Below, one piece after another: positions 1 through 8,810 of a DNA stretch of 64,000 nucleotides. How positions within the stretch are numbered: the stretch's first letter is position 1; every line of letters starts with the position of its first letter. The notes under the pieces were generated by a model. The model made no database searches, was not told where the DNA came from, and worked only from the letters and a program-made list of their open reading frames with translations. The DNA is from Gammaproteobacteria bacterium (GTDB lineage Bacteria > Pseudomonadota > Gammaproteobacteria > Steroidobacterales > Steroidobacteraceae), in the NCBI GenBank assembly GCA_016707425.1, contig JADJHU010000001.1, forward strand, positions 248,001 through 312,000. Direction: 5' to 3'. Position numbers and translations under genes: made by a program.

Positions 1-148
1 GGTCTCCGCCTCCGGCGACCCTGGCTGGCACCGCCGGCAGAGTACCCGCCGCGCGGCCCCGGCGGCGGCGCGCGCACACGATGGCGACGCCGGTGGCCAG
101 CGCCACGGCGAGCAGCCCCAGGAGCGCGGCGGGCAGCAAAGGGGGCAT
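1..148 (-). CDS. N-terminal fragment of a membrane-anchored protein (cut by window edge)
   Basis: An open frame starts at an ATG at 148 and runs off the left edge. The first 49 residues are visible. They begin MPPLLPAALLGLLAVALATG, a single hydrophobic stretch of about 24 residues, followed by a very basic run of arginines. That is the usual layout of an inner-membrane anchor or uncleaved signal with a cytoplasmic positive patch. The start lies only 11 bases after the stop of the EAL-domain gene on the same strand, so the two could be cotranscribed. I do not recognise the family from this fragment. The G+C richness makes chance open frames common, so the call is tentative. Confidence 0.35.
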   Translation of the reverse strand, partial: MPPLLPAALLGLLAVALATGVAIVCARRRRGRAAGTLPAVPARVAGGGD

Positions 149-159
149 TTGCGCCGCGC

Positions 160-2834
160 TCAGGCGTTCACGGCCTTCAGCACGCGCTGCGGCTGCGCGA
201 CGCCATAGCCCTGGGCGTAGTCGACGCCGAGATTGCGCAGCATCTGAATGATCTCGGCGTTCTCGGCGAACTCGGCGATCGTCTGCTTGCCCGTGAGATG
301 CCCGATCTCGTTGATCGAGCGCACCATCTCGCGGTCGATCGGATCGTGCAGGATTTCGCGCACGAAGCTGCCGTCGATCTTCAGGAAATCCACGGGGAAG
401 TGCTTGAGATAGCCGAAGGATGACAGCCCCGTGCCGAAATCGTCCAGCGCAAAGCGGCAGCCGAGTTCCTTCAGTGCCTGGATGAAGCGGTTGGCCTGGG
501 AGAAGCTCGCCACCGCCGCCGTCTCCGTGATCTCGAAGCAGATCTTCGAGGCGTCGAGACCGCTCCTGTGGAACTGGTCGATCACGAAAGGCAGGAATTT
601 GTCGTCGCCGAGGCTCTGGCCGGAGAGGTTGATGGAGCAGAGCTGCAGCTTCTCGCGCTCGTCGGCCTCCGAGACGAGCCAGCGCAGCGCGTTCTCGACG
701 ACCCAGCGGTCGATGTTCGGTGTGATGCCATAACGCTCGGCGGCGGCGATGAAATTGTCCGGCGAGACGATGCGCCCGTTCTCGTCGCGCATGCGCAGCA
801 GCAGCTCGTAGTGAGCACCCGCATCGTGCCTCTGCAGCGGCTGGATGGTCATGCGGAAGAGCTCGAAACGCCCCTCCTCGAGCGCGGCATTGATGCGGGC
901 CGCCCATTGCATCTCGCGCCGGCGGCATGCATGAGCTCGATGTCGTTCTCCGCGAAGCTGTGCACGCGGTTGCGACCGCCCTCCTTGGCCGCCGCACAGG
1001 CACTGTCGGCCGCGGAGAGCACCGAGGCGACATCCTCGTTGTCGGCGGTGATGGGCACCACCCCGATGCTCGCGCCGAGGCGGAAGACCCGGTCATCCCA
1101 GGTGAAGCGGAAATTGCGCACCGCCTCGCGCAGCTGTTCGGCGGTGCGCATCGCCTCATCGAGCGAGCAGCTCTCGAGGAGGACGCCGAACTCGTCGCCT
1201 CCGAGGCGCGACAGGGTATCGCGCCAGCGCACCTTGGATTTCAGGAGCGCACCCACCTGGCCGAGCAGCGCGTCTCCGGCGCTGTGCCCGCAGGTGTCGT
1301 TGATGATCTTGAACTGGTCGATATCCAGATAGCACAGCGCATAGGACGACTCACGCGCCTTGGCGCTCTTCAGCGCCCGCTCGAGCCGGCTCTCGAACTC
1401 GCGGCGATTGACGAGCCCGGTGAGCAGGTCGTGGCTCGCGTGATAAGAGAGCCGACGGTTGAGTTCGCGCGATTCGCTCACGTCGTGAAAGACGAGCACG
1501 CCGCCTGCGACCGCACCTGCGCCGTCGCGGATCGGCGCAGCGGTGCTCTCGACGTAGAGTTCATTACCGTCGCGGCGGATGAGAAGCATGGGTCGCACGG
1601 ACTTGATCGGCCGCAGCCGCCGGACCGAGACCGTGAGCGGATTCTCGAGCGGCTCGCAGGTCTCCTCGTGGAAGGCCCGGTAGACCTCCTCGACGGGGCG
1701 GCCCATGGCATCCTCGAGCCGCCAGCCCGTCAGCTGTTCTGCGACGGGGTTGATGTAGTCGATGACGGAATCCGGTCCGGTGGTGATCACGCCGTCGCCA
1801 ATCGACTGCAGCGTGATCTGGGCGCTCTCCTTCTCGCGGAACAGCGCCTCCTCGTAGAGCTTGCGCTCCGTGATGTCCAGCTCGACACCGACCAGCCGCA
1901 TGAGCCGGCCGTGCTCGTCGACACGAGCCTTCGCGCGGCTCACCACCCAGCGCCACTCGCCACTCGTGTGACGCATGCGGTGCACACTCTCGAAAAGAGG
2001 CGTCTTGCCGGCCACATGATCGCGGATGGCCGCCTGCACGCGTGACATGTCCTCCGGATGCACGAGACTGCGCCAATCAGGCGATTCCGCGAAATCATCC
2101 CCGCCGTAGCCGAGCATCTCCTTCCAGCGCGGCGAGAAATGCACCTCATTGCACTCGACGTCGAAGTCCCACAGCCCGTCGTTCGCGGCGTTCTGCGAAA
2201 GCTCGATGCGCTCCTCCACCTTCGCGAGGCGCTGCTCGAGACGCAGCCGCTCGAGGCCGGTGGCGAGACTCGTGCCCAGGAGCTTCATCAGGAGCTGCAG
2301 ATTCACGTCCCAGCCCGGGCGTGGCAGCGCACTGGCGAGTCCGATAAATCCCGAGGGCTGGCCCTGGATCCGGAAGGCCACGAGCAGCACCGAACCCATG
2401 TGCAGCTCCCCGAAGCGTCGCGCCTCGGCGGTCTGTTCACGCTTCGGGGCGCTCGTGTCACGCAGTTCCGAGAGGCGCAGATGATCGAGGCGCCCCCGCA
2501 GCCACGGCAGGTTCTGCAGGTCGGTTCCCTGCAGGCTCTCGGGGAGGCACTGTGCAAACATGCTCCTGACCGCCGTGACGGATTCGATCTCCTGGGAGCC
2601 GGCCCGCAGCAGCAGCACGAAGGCGCAGTCGCACCCCACAGCGTCGCGCAGCACCTCCAGGTCGCCCCGGATGCATTCACCCGCCGTGGAATGCTTCATG
2701 TTCTGGAAATCGACCGCGATCTTGGTGCAGGCCACGTCCAGGCCGAGCGACGGTCTCGGGACGCGCCCCGACCAGGCCTGCGGTGACAGGACGTCGGATG
2801 CAGTGAATTCGCCCGGTTTATCCGGTATCGGCAT
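160..2834 (-). CDS. GAF-PAS-PAS-GGDEF-EAL cyclic-di-GMP signalling protein (frameshifted)
   Basis: Two frames together encode one protein of about 891 residues. The first (2834 to about 918) carries a GAF-like sensor region, two PAS/PAC domains and a diguanylate cyclase domain with the GGDEF motif in RLGGDEFGV. An RxxD inhibitory site (RWRD) lies five residues before GGDEF. The second frame (912 to 160) starts inside the normal GGDEF-EAL linker (REMQWAARI) and holds a full EAL phosphodiesterase domain: ELLLRM in place of EAL, DDFGTG, and the conserved Glu in IAEFAEN. The frames join near 917-920, where adding one base restores HAAGREMQWAAR. Both active sites look intact, so the protein could make and degrade c-di-GMP in response to a ligand or redox signal sensed by GAF/PAS. 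I chose the ATG at 2834 (MPIPDKPG) over an upstream one at 2903 because the extra residues are low-complexity. No transmembrane segment is visible. Confidence 0.85.
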
Positions 2835-2991
2835 AGCGCCGCTCTCCCTCGCTGGCCCGGGACGATGCCGCAGCGCGTCAGCCGCTGCGGCGACGAGACC
2901 CACAGTTTGCGTGCCTGTTCAAGCCAACACTTGCAGCCGATTGTGGCACAAGTATCGAGGAAAACAAGCTAACCATATGTCGAAACACGCT

Positions 2992-4711
2992 TTAACCGGG
3001 TGGCCCGCCGTAGCGGATCGCCCGGGCGGCATCGCCCCGGATGACACATGCCGCGCTCGGCTGCCCCCCGACCAGGTACCACCTCTCCCCTGACGCCAGG
3101 CCGACCGGGGCCCTCGTCGTGCCGGACGACGCAAAGCACACTGGGAGCTGCGACTGTGGCACGAGCAGGATCCGGTGCGCTGGCGCCTCGGCAAGCCAGC
3201 GGGCCGCGTCGTAACTCTCCTGCGGCCCCTCCCGCCACCGGCGATGACCGAAGTTCACCGTCGGGCGATCGAGATAGAGCAGGAACTGTTCCTTGTAGGC
3301 CACGAGGCCAAGCGTGCGCTCGCGTGGTGCCGCAGCAAGCACCTGCGCCATGAACGCCCTGGACGAGCGACCTGCATCGAGCCGTGGCATGGCACCATAG
3401 CTCCACACCGCCACGAGACAGGCGAGCACCAGCGGCCAGGCGAGCAAGGGGCCTCGAGAGGGCTGCAAGCAGCCATGCCGCGAGCCCGAGGGCGGCAAAC
3501 GCCACCACCGGCCCGGCGAGGCCGGCGGGCGCCTCGCGCAGCAGTTCCTGTGCCCACGGGGCCCCGAGAAGCTGTGCACCGGCAAACGCGATCCCGGCCA
3601 GCACCAGCAGCCCGGCGAGTGCGAGACTCGCACGCCGGATCGAGGCGCGAGCGAAGAGCGCCGGAAGAAAAGGCGCCGCCGAGATCGCCAGCGCCGGCAG
3701 TGCCGGCAGCACGTAGATCCCGCGTTTGCCGGAGCTGAACGAGAAGAACAGCAGGACGATTGCCACCCAGGCGAGTGGCAGCCACGTCCTGGCGTCGCGC
3801 CGCGGCCATGCATCCACCCAGCGCGGCACGAGCCAGAAGAGGAGCAGACTCCAGGGCAGCCACAGCCCCGGGATCACCGCCGTGAAGAAATAGTGCCACG
3901 GCTCCCCATGATGCCAGGCCTGCGCATAGCGGGTGATGGTCTGCTGGAAGAGGATCCCGTCCCGGTAGGCGGCGAGCTCGGGTGTACCGCTCGCTGCAAC
4001 GGCAAGCACCATGGGCAGGAACCACACGCAGATGGCTCCGAGCAGCGCCAGCGGCGCAAGCGCCCACCGCGCGCCACCGCCCTCGATCCGGCTGAGCCCC
4101 GTCCAGCCCCCGAGGCGCATCGCCACGTAGGGCAGCAGCACGAGGATCGGCAGGAATCCGACACCCTTCGTGATGACCCCCAGCCCGGCGGCAAAGCCGC
4201 CCGCCGCATACCAGCCCCAGGCAGGTCCGAGCAGCAGGTGGCGCAGGAGCGCGACGAGCGAGAAGGTCGCGAGGAAGCACAGCGTCCCATCGATCTGCGC
4301 GCCGCGCATCGCGAGCAGGAACTGCAGCGTGCTCACAAGCGTCAGACCCGCGAGCAGACCCGCCTCCCGGCCTGCCACGCGCCGGATGAAGTCGTAAACA
4401 AGCACGAGCGTGCCAAGGCCCGCGAGCAGCGAAGGCAGCAGGAACCAGCCGCGAAAACCGCCGAAGGCCTCGTACGCCACGGCGAGCAGCCAGAAGTAGA
4501 GCGGCGGCTTGTCGTGGTAGAGATCGCCGCCGACGTGCGGGAAGAGCCAGTCACCGCTTGCGACCATGTCGCGCGCCAGCGAGGCGAACCGTGGTTCATC
4601 CGCGGGCCAGGGGTCGCGCAGCCCGAGCCCCGCGCCGATCAGCGCCAGGCCGACCAGTGAGAGCACCAGCACATCGCGCCACGGAAACGGCCCTGCGCGA
4701 CTCGGCGACAT
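2992..4711 (-). CDS. ArnT-like (PMT_2 / GT39-83 family) membrane glycosyltransferase (frameshifted)
   Basis: This is a polytopic inner-membrane glycosyltransferase that would use a polyprenyl-phosphate sugar as donor. The N-terminal half carries the family signature: GLRDPWPADEPRFASLARDM with the acidic residues after the first membrane segment, then HDKPPLYFW. A dozen or so hydrophobic segments follow. The frame changes near 3448 beside a GGGG run: upstream reads LLAALSRPLA, downstream AWPLVLACLVAVWSYG, and the joined protein is about 572 residues with a soluble C-terminal end. The start at 4711 (MSPSRAG) lies 11 bases after the GT2 stop; an earlier ATG at 4771 would overlap that gene. It is the last gene of an acyltransferase-GT2-ArnT-like operon, which suggests the GT2 makes the lipid-linked sugar and this enzyme transfers it. 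The acceptor (lipid A, protein or another glycan) cannot be told from sequence. Confidence 0.85.
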
Positions 4712-4722
4712 CGTGCGGCGAC

Positions 4723-5469
4723 CTACTCCTCGCGTACCGCGAGGCCCGGGCGATGACGTCGCGTGAGCCACATGACGCCGAACAGATCCACGATCCCCAC
4801 CCAGAGCCGGTCAAACATGCCGTACTTGGAGGTGCCGCCGGCGCGCGGTCGGTGGCTGACGGGCACGGAGATCACGCGCACACCGGCCCGCCGGTGCAGT
4901 GCCGGCAGGAAGCGGTGCATGTGATCGAAGTGCGGCAGCTCGAGGAAGGTCGCGCGATGCAGCAGCTTGATGCCACAGCCGGTGTCCGGCGTGGCGTCGC
5001 CCAGAAGCCGTGCACGCACGCCGTTCGCGATACGCGACTGAACGCGGCGCCAGACCGTATCGCGCCGCGTCACGCGATGGCCCATGAACAGGCGGACATC
5101 ACCGTTGCCCGGCGCGTCACGGGCAGCGAGCAGCTTCGGGATGTCGGCCGGGTCGTTCTGTCCGTCGCCGTCCAGGGTCGCGACCCATGTGGCATGGGCC
5201 GCGCGCACGCCGGTACAGATCGCGGCACTCTGCCCGCTGCGCACGGAATGACGCAGCAGCCGGATCTGCGGCTGACCGGCTGCCCGTGCGCGTCGTACGC
5301 TCTCGGCGGTCGCGTCCGTGCTGCCGTCATCGACGAACAGAATCTCGTAACGGCGCCCGGCAAGTGCCGCACCGATCTCCGCGGCAAGCGGGCCGACGTT
5401 CCCGGCTTCATTGCACACGGGGATGACCACCGAGAGCTCGGGCCCGCCGGCTGACAACGACTCATCCAT
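4723..5469 (-). CDS. Glycosyltransferase family 2, polyprenyl-phosphate sugar synthase-like (ArnC/DPM1 type)
   Basis: A 248-residue GT-A fold enzyme without membrane segments, so shorter than full ArnC/GtrB proteins that end in two helices. The N-terminus reads LSVVIPVCNEAGNV; the nucleotide-binding acidic residues follow in FVDDGSTD and the metal-binding motif in LDGDGQNDPADI. These are hallmarks of dolichol-phosphate-mannose-synthase-like enzymes that transfer a sugar from a nucleotide to polyprenyl phosphate. It sits 5 bases after the DUF374 acyltransferase stop and 11 bases before the ArnT-like transferase that could use its product. Family assignment is firm; the sugar is unknown. Confidence 0.88.
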   Translation of the reverse strand: MDESLSAGGPELSVVIPVCNEAGNVGPLAAEIGAALAGRRYEILFVDDGSTDATAESVRRARAAGQPQIRLLRHSVRSGQSAAICTGVRAAHATWVATLDGDGQNDPADIPKLLAARDAPGNGDVRLFMGHRVTRRDTVWRRVQSRIANGVRARLLGDATPDTGCGIKLLHRATFLELPHFDHMHRFLPALHRRAGVRVISVPVSHRPRAGGTSKYGMFDRLWVGIVDLFGVMWLTRRHRPGLAVREE

Positions 5470-5474
5470 GGTCT

Positions 5475-6230
5475 TCAGGTCTCCTTGTCACCGAGTGCGG
5501 CGCGCGCCTCGGCAAACAGCGCCTTCAGCCGCTCGGCCATCTCCGCCTGCACCGCCTCGAGCTCCGCCGGAGACAGCGTGCGCGGCACGTAGCGCGGCTC
5601 GCCGATCGCGATCACGACCCGCGAGAACGGCCAGGGCAGCACGAAGCGATCCCAGTGCACGAGACTGGCGCGGCTCGCCGCAAAGGTCATCGGCAGCATC
5701 GGGCGGCCGGAAATCTGCGCGAGCAGCACGGCGCCGGGCTTGAAGACGAAGCGCGGACCCCTCGGACCATCGGGCGTGATGACGGGGGATATCGCGTCCT
5801 TCACGAGCGCCTGGTAGAAATCGCGCAGTGCACGCGCTCCCGTATGCGTCGAAGACCCGCGAATCACGTGCGCACCCATGCGCTCGACGATCATCGCCGC
5901 AAGCTCCCCGTCCATCGAAGGACTCACGAGAAATCCGGCGCGCAATCCCCGCTCGCGCGCATCGAGGAGGAACCTGGCGCAGAAGACCTGGTGCTGATGC
6001 CAGTAGCAGGGAATGAGGGACGGCGCCTTCGCGAGCACCTCGTCCAGATGCTGCGTGCCACGCACGGCGACCACCCGGCAGCTGCGCCACCACAGCCGCA
6101 GCAGCATGAGCGCCAGCGGGACTGCAGCACGGTAGACGATGCGGCGGCCGGAACTCAGCCGCCGGCGCGAACTCGTTTCCTGCCGGTAGAGCGTGTTGCG
6201 CAGCCGGCCCGCCGGCTCAGGATCCGTCAT
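5475..6230 (-). CDS. DUF374 lysophospholipid acyltransferase family protein
   Basis: About 251 residues with an N-terminal hydrophobic segment (AAVPLALMLLRLWW) and the DUF374 core. That core includes the SMDGEL motif, a RGSSTHTGARAL block and the phosphate-loop-like ITPDGPRGPRFVFKPGAV. These match the LPLAT superfamily of membrane-bound acyltransferases. The usual His of the DUF374 SxHxDGEL box seems replaced here (SPSMDGEL), which may affect catalysis or simply reflect subfamily variation. I chose the ATG at 6230 because residues further upstream read into the intergenic region shared with the divergent fatty acyl-AMP ligase. First gene of the lipid/glycan operon. Substrate not determined. 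Confidence 0.8.
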   Translation of the reverse strand: MTDPEPAGRLRNTLYRQETSSRRRLSSGRRIVYRAAVPLALMLLRLWWRSCRVVAVRGTQHLDEVLAKAPSLIPCYWHQHQVFCARFLLDARERGLRAGFLVSPSMDGELAAMIVERMGAHVIRGSSTHTGARALRDFYQALVKDAISPVITPDGPRGPRFVFKPGAVLLAQISGRPMLPMTFAASRASLVHWDRFVLPWPFSRVVIAIGEPRYVPRTLSPAELEAVQAEMAERLKALFAEARAALGDKET

Positions 6231-6322
6231 GTACCGTGCACCGCTGCCGTCGACGCCGCGCGAGGGAGCGGGAATTCTACACGAGACGAGGCCGCACGCC
6301 GGTTCATGGCATGGGGATGGGC

Positions 6323-6328
6323 TAGAAT
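6323..6328 (+). promoter_or_regulatory. Candidate -10 box for the fatty acyl-AMP ligase gene
   Basis: TAGAAT lies 26 bases before the ATG at 6355, inside the 124-base divergent spacer between the acyltransferase and the ligase. No convincing -35 box sits at 16-18 bases. The same hexamer occurs as a much clearer -10 before rplU, which is why I note it here. Confidence 0.3.
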
Positions 6329-6354
6329 GAGCCCTCTTTGCCACAGCACCGCGC

Positions 6355-8352
6355 ATGATCGAAGCGAGCACCTTCACAGAGATCTTCGAAGCGAACCGGG
6401 GCGTGCCGCGCGCGATCACCTATCTCGAGGGCGAGAGCCACGAGCGTGTCGTCCCGTATGCAGAGCTGCACGGGCGGGCGCTCGGCATCCTCCATCACCT
6501 GCAGAAGCTCGGAGCACGTCGCGGCGACCGGATCATCCTGCACCTCGTCAGCAACGAACAGTTCATCGATGCCTTCTGGGCGGCGCTCCTCGGAGGCATC
6601 GTCCCGGTGCCCGTTGCCCTCGGCATCTCCGACGAGCACAAGCACAAGCTGCTGCGCATCGCACGGACGCTCGGGGCGCCCTTCATCTACACGGACCGCC
6701 GCTCGCTGGAGCGCATCGGTGCCTACGCCGCCCAGGCGGGCGAAGAACGGCTCTTTCGCACCCTCGAAAACCGCGCCTTTCTCGTCGACCAGCTCGATGA
6801 CGTCTCGCGGGCCGGCAAGGTTCATCGCGCACGTCCCGAAGACATCGCGTTCATCCAGTTCTCCTCGGGTTCCACCAGCGATCCCAAGGGTGTCGTGCTC
6901 ACTCACGCCAACCTCATCGCCAACGCGCGCGGCGCCACGGAGGCGGCGGCCATGCACGAAGGCGACGTGCCGCTGTCCTGGATGCCGCTGACCCACGACA
7001 TGGGCCTCATCGGCATGCATCTGTTCATGTTCGCCAACCGCATGAACATCCACCTGATGCCGACAGAGCTCTTCATCCGCCGGCCACTGCTCTGGATGCA
7101 GTTCGCCACCCGTAAGGGCGTCACGATCACGAGCTCACCGAACTTCGGCTATCGTCACTATCTCAAGGTCCTGGGCGGGCGCGGCACGGAGGGGCTCGAC
7201 CTCTCGCGCCTGCGCCTGCTCTACAACGGCGCCGAGCCGATCTCACCGAACCTCTGCCAGGAGTTCCTGCTCCGGCTGGAACCGGCGGGCCTCAGGCGCT
7301 CGGCGATGTTCCCCGTCTACGGGCTCGCGGAAGCCTCGCTCGCCGTGAGTTTCCCCGTACCCGGGGCCCCGCTCAGGCCGATCGCGATCGACCGGCACCA
7401 CGCCAAGGTCGGCCAGCGGATCGTGCCGCTGCCCGTGGAGCATCGCGACGCCGTCGAGCTCATGAACGTCGGGCGCGCGATCCCCCACTGCGAGCTGCGC
7501 ATCGGCGACGACGCCGGCGCACCGCTGCCCGAAGAGCACATTGGACACGTGCTGATCCGCGGCGCCAACGTCACCCGGGGCTATCTGGACCATCCCGAGG
7601 CGAATGCTGCCCTCTTCACCGCCGAAGGATGGCTGCGCACGGGGGATCTGGGCTTCATGCACGACGGCCAGCTCTACATCTCCGGACGCGCCAAGGAAAT
7701 CATCTTCGTCAACGGCCAGAACTACTACCCACACGATCTCGAGAACATCGCCATCCGTGCTCCCGGCCTCGAGCTGGGCAAAGTGGTCGCTGCCGGGGTG
7801 CGTCCGCATGGCGCCCAGGCCGATCAGCTGATCCTCTTCGTGCTGCACCGTACGGACATGCAGGAGTTCCTGCCGGTTGCACTCGAAGTGGGACGCCTCG
7901 TGAACGAGCACACGGGCCTCGAGGTCGCCGAGATCGTGCCGGTCAGGCGCATCCCGAAGACCACGAGCGGCAAGGTCCAGCGCCACCTCCTCGAACAGAG
8001 CTATCTCGAGGGCGAATTCGCAGCCGAGCTCGGCGAGCTCACGGCTCTGCGGGCCGCACGGCCCCAGTCCGGCGGAGCGGCGTCCGGCAGCGCCATCGAG
8101 GCACGCCTGAAGGACATCTGCGATGCGGCCCTCGGCGGGCGCAACCTCGCCGTCACCGAGAATCTCTTCGAGATCGGCGCGAGCTCGCTGAAGCTCATCG
8201 AGATCCACGAGCAGATCGACCGTGAGTATCCCGGAGTGCTCGAACTGGCCGAGATCTTTGACCACCCGACCATCGCCGAGCTCGCGCGCGCGCTCGCCGC
8301 CAGGCTCGGCGCGACAGGCCCTCAGGCCGCCTCGACGCGCGCCTCGAGCTGA
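6355..8352 (+). CDS. Fatty acyl-AMP ligase with C-terminal acyl carrier domain (FAAL-ACP)
   Basis: A 665-residue protein. Residues 1 to about 560 form an adenylate-forming enzyme of the FAAL type: early YAELHGRALGILHHL, the ATP-binding FSSGSTSDPKGVVLTHANL near residue 165, the middle VYGLAEASLAVSF and TGDLGF, and ISGRAKEIIFVNGQNYYPHD, which is characteristic of FAALs. The last 80 residues are an acyl carrier domain with NLFEIGASSLKLIEIHEQID; Ser611 is the expected phosphopantetheine site. FAALs activate free fatty acids as acyl-AMP and load them on a carrier, usually at the start of a lipopeptide, polyketide or glycolipid pathway. No synthase module is nearby. Instead the gene faces an acyltransferase-glycosyltransferase operon, so delivery of the acyl group to a glycolipid is a reasonable guess. 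The 3' end overlaps the convergent OsmC gene by 31 bases. Confidence 0.9.
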   Translation: MIEASTFTEIFEANRGVPRAITYLEGESHERVVPYAELHGRALGILHHLQKLGARRGDRIILHLVSNEQFIDAFWAALLGGIVPVPVALGISDEHKHKLLRIARTLGAPFIYTDRRSLERIGAYAAQAGEERLFRTLENRAFLVDQLDDVSRAGKVHRARPEDIAFIQFSSGSTSDPKGVVLTHANLIANARGATEAAAMHEGDVPLSWMPLTHDMGLIGMHLFMFANRMNIHLMPTELFIRRPLLWMQFATRKGVTITSSPNFGYRHYLKVLGGRGTEGLDLSRLRLLYNGAEPISPNLCQEFLLRLEPAGLRRSAMFPVYGLAEASLAVSFPVPGAPLRPIAIDRHHAKVGQRIVPLPVEHRDAVELMNVGRAIPHCELRIGDDAGAPLPEEHIGHVLIRGANVTRGYLDHPEANAALFTAEGWLRTGDLGFMHDGQLYISGRAKEIIFVNGQNYYPHDLENIAIRAPGLELGKVVAAGVRPHGAQADQLILFVLHRTDMQEFLPVALEVGRLVNEHTGLEVAEIVPVRRIPKTTSGKVQRHLLEQSYLEGEFAAELGELTALRAARPQSGGAASGSAIEARLKDICDAALGGRNLAVTENLFEIGASSLKLIEIHEQIDREYPGVLELAEIFDHPTIAELARALAARLGATGPQAASTRASS

Positions 8353-8756
8353 CGCTCCGCCGACAGCGAGTTCGCGATCAGGCACACCTCCTCGGCCTTC
8401 TCGAGCAGCCGGCGGGCCCGTTCGGGATCGGTGCCTGCCGGCACGCGCAGTGTCGCCGCGGTCAGGAATTTCGTGAAGCGGTTCTTTCCCTCGACCCGCT
8501 CGAGCGTCCCCTGTGTCGTGCAGGCCAGCTCGAGCCACTCGAGCTTCGAGGCCCTGGCGATCGCGCGGAAGCTGAGCACGAAGCAATCCACCACCGCCGC
8601 CGTCAGCAGCGTCTCCGGAGACCAGCGGTCACCCGGACCGTCGAACTCCCGGGGCGGCGCCGATTCGATGCCGGCGAGGCCGGTCGAATCGAGTCGCACC
8701 GGACCTTCGGAGTGTGCCGCAGCGCTGACAGTGTAGTGATGAGGCATGGGATGCAT
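8322..8756 (-). CDS. OsmC family protein
   Basis: A 144-residue OsmC/Ohr-like protein. The two redox cysteines of the family are present, one in VVDCFVLSFRAIAR and one in AEEVCLIANSLSA, along with the WSPETLLTAAV block. OsmC-type proteins reduce organic hydroperoxides using these cysteines. The chosen ATG at 8756 has a good ribosome site (AGGAG, 8 bases upstream); the next in-frame ATG lies three codons later. It follows the RND pump gene by 54 bases on the same strand, so may be its last operon member. Whether this member favours organic hydroperoxides (Ohr) or is a general OsmC is not decided. Confidence 0.88.
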   Translation of the reverse strand: MHPMPHHYTVSAAAHSEGPVRLDSTGLAGIESAPPREFDGPGDRWSPETLLTAAVVDCFVLSFRAIARASKLEWLELACTTQGTLERVEGKNRFTKFLTAATLRVPAGTDPERARRLLEKAEEVCLIANSLSAERQLEARVEAA

Positions 8757-8810
8757 GGATCAGCTCCTGGAGTCCTGTGCGAAATGTCCATCCTGCCACG
8801 GAGATCACGC

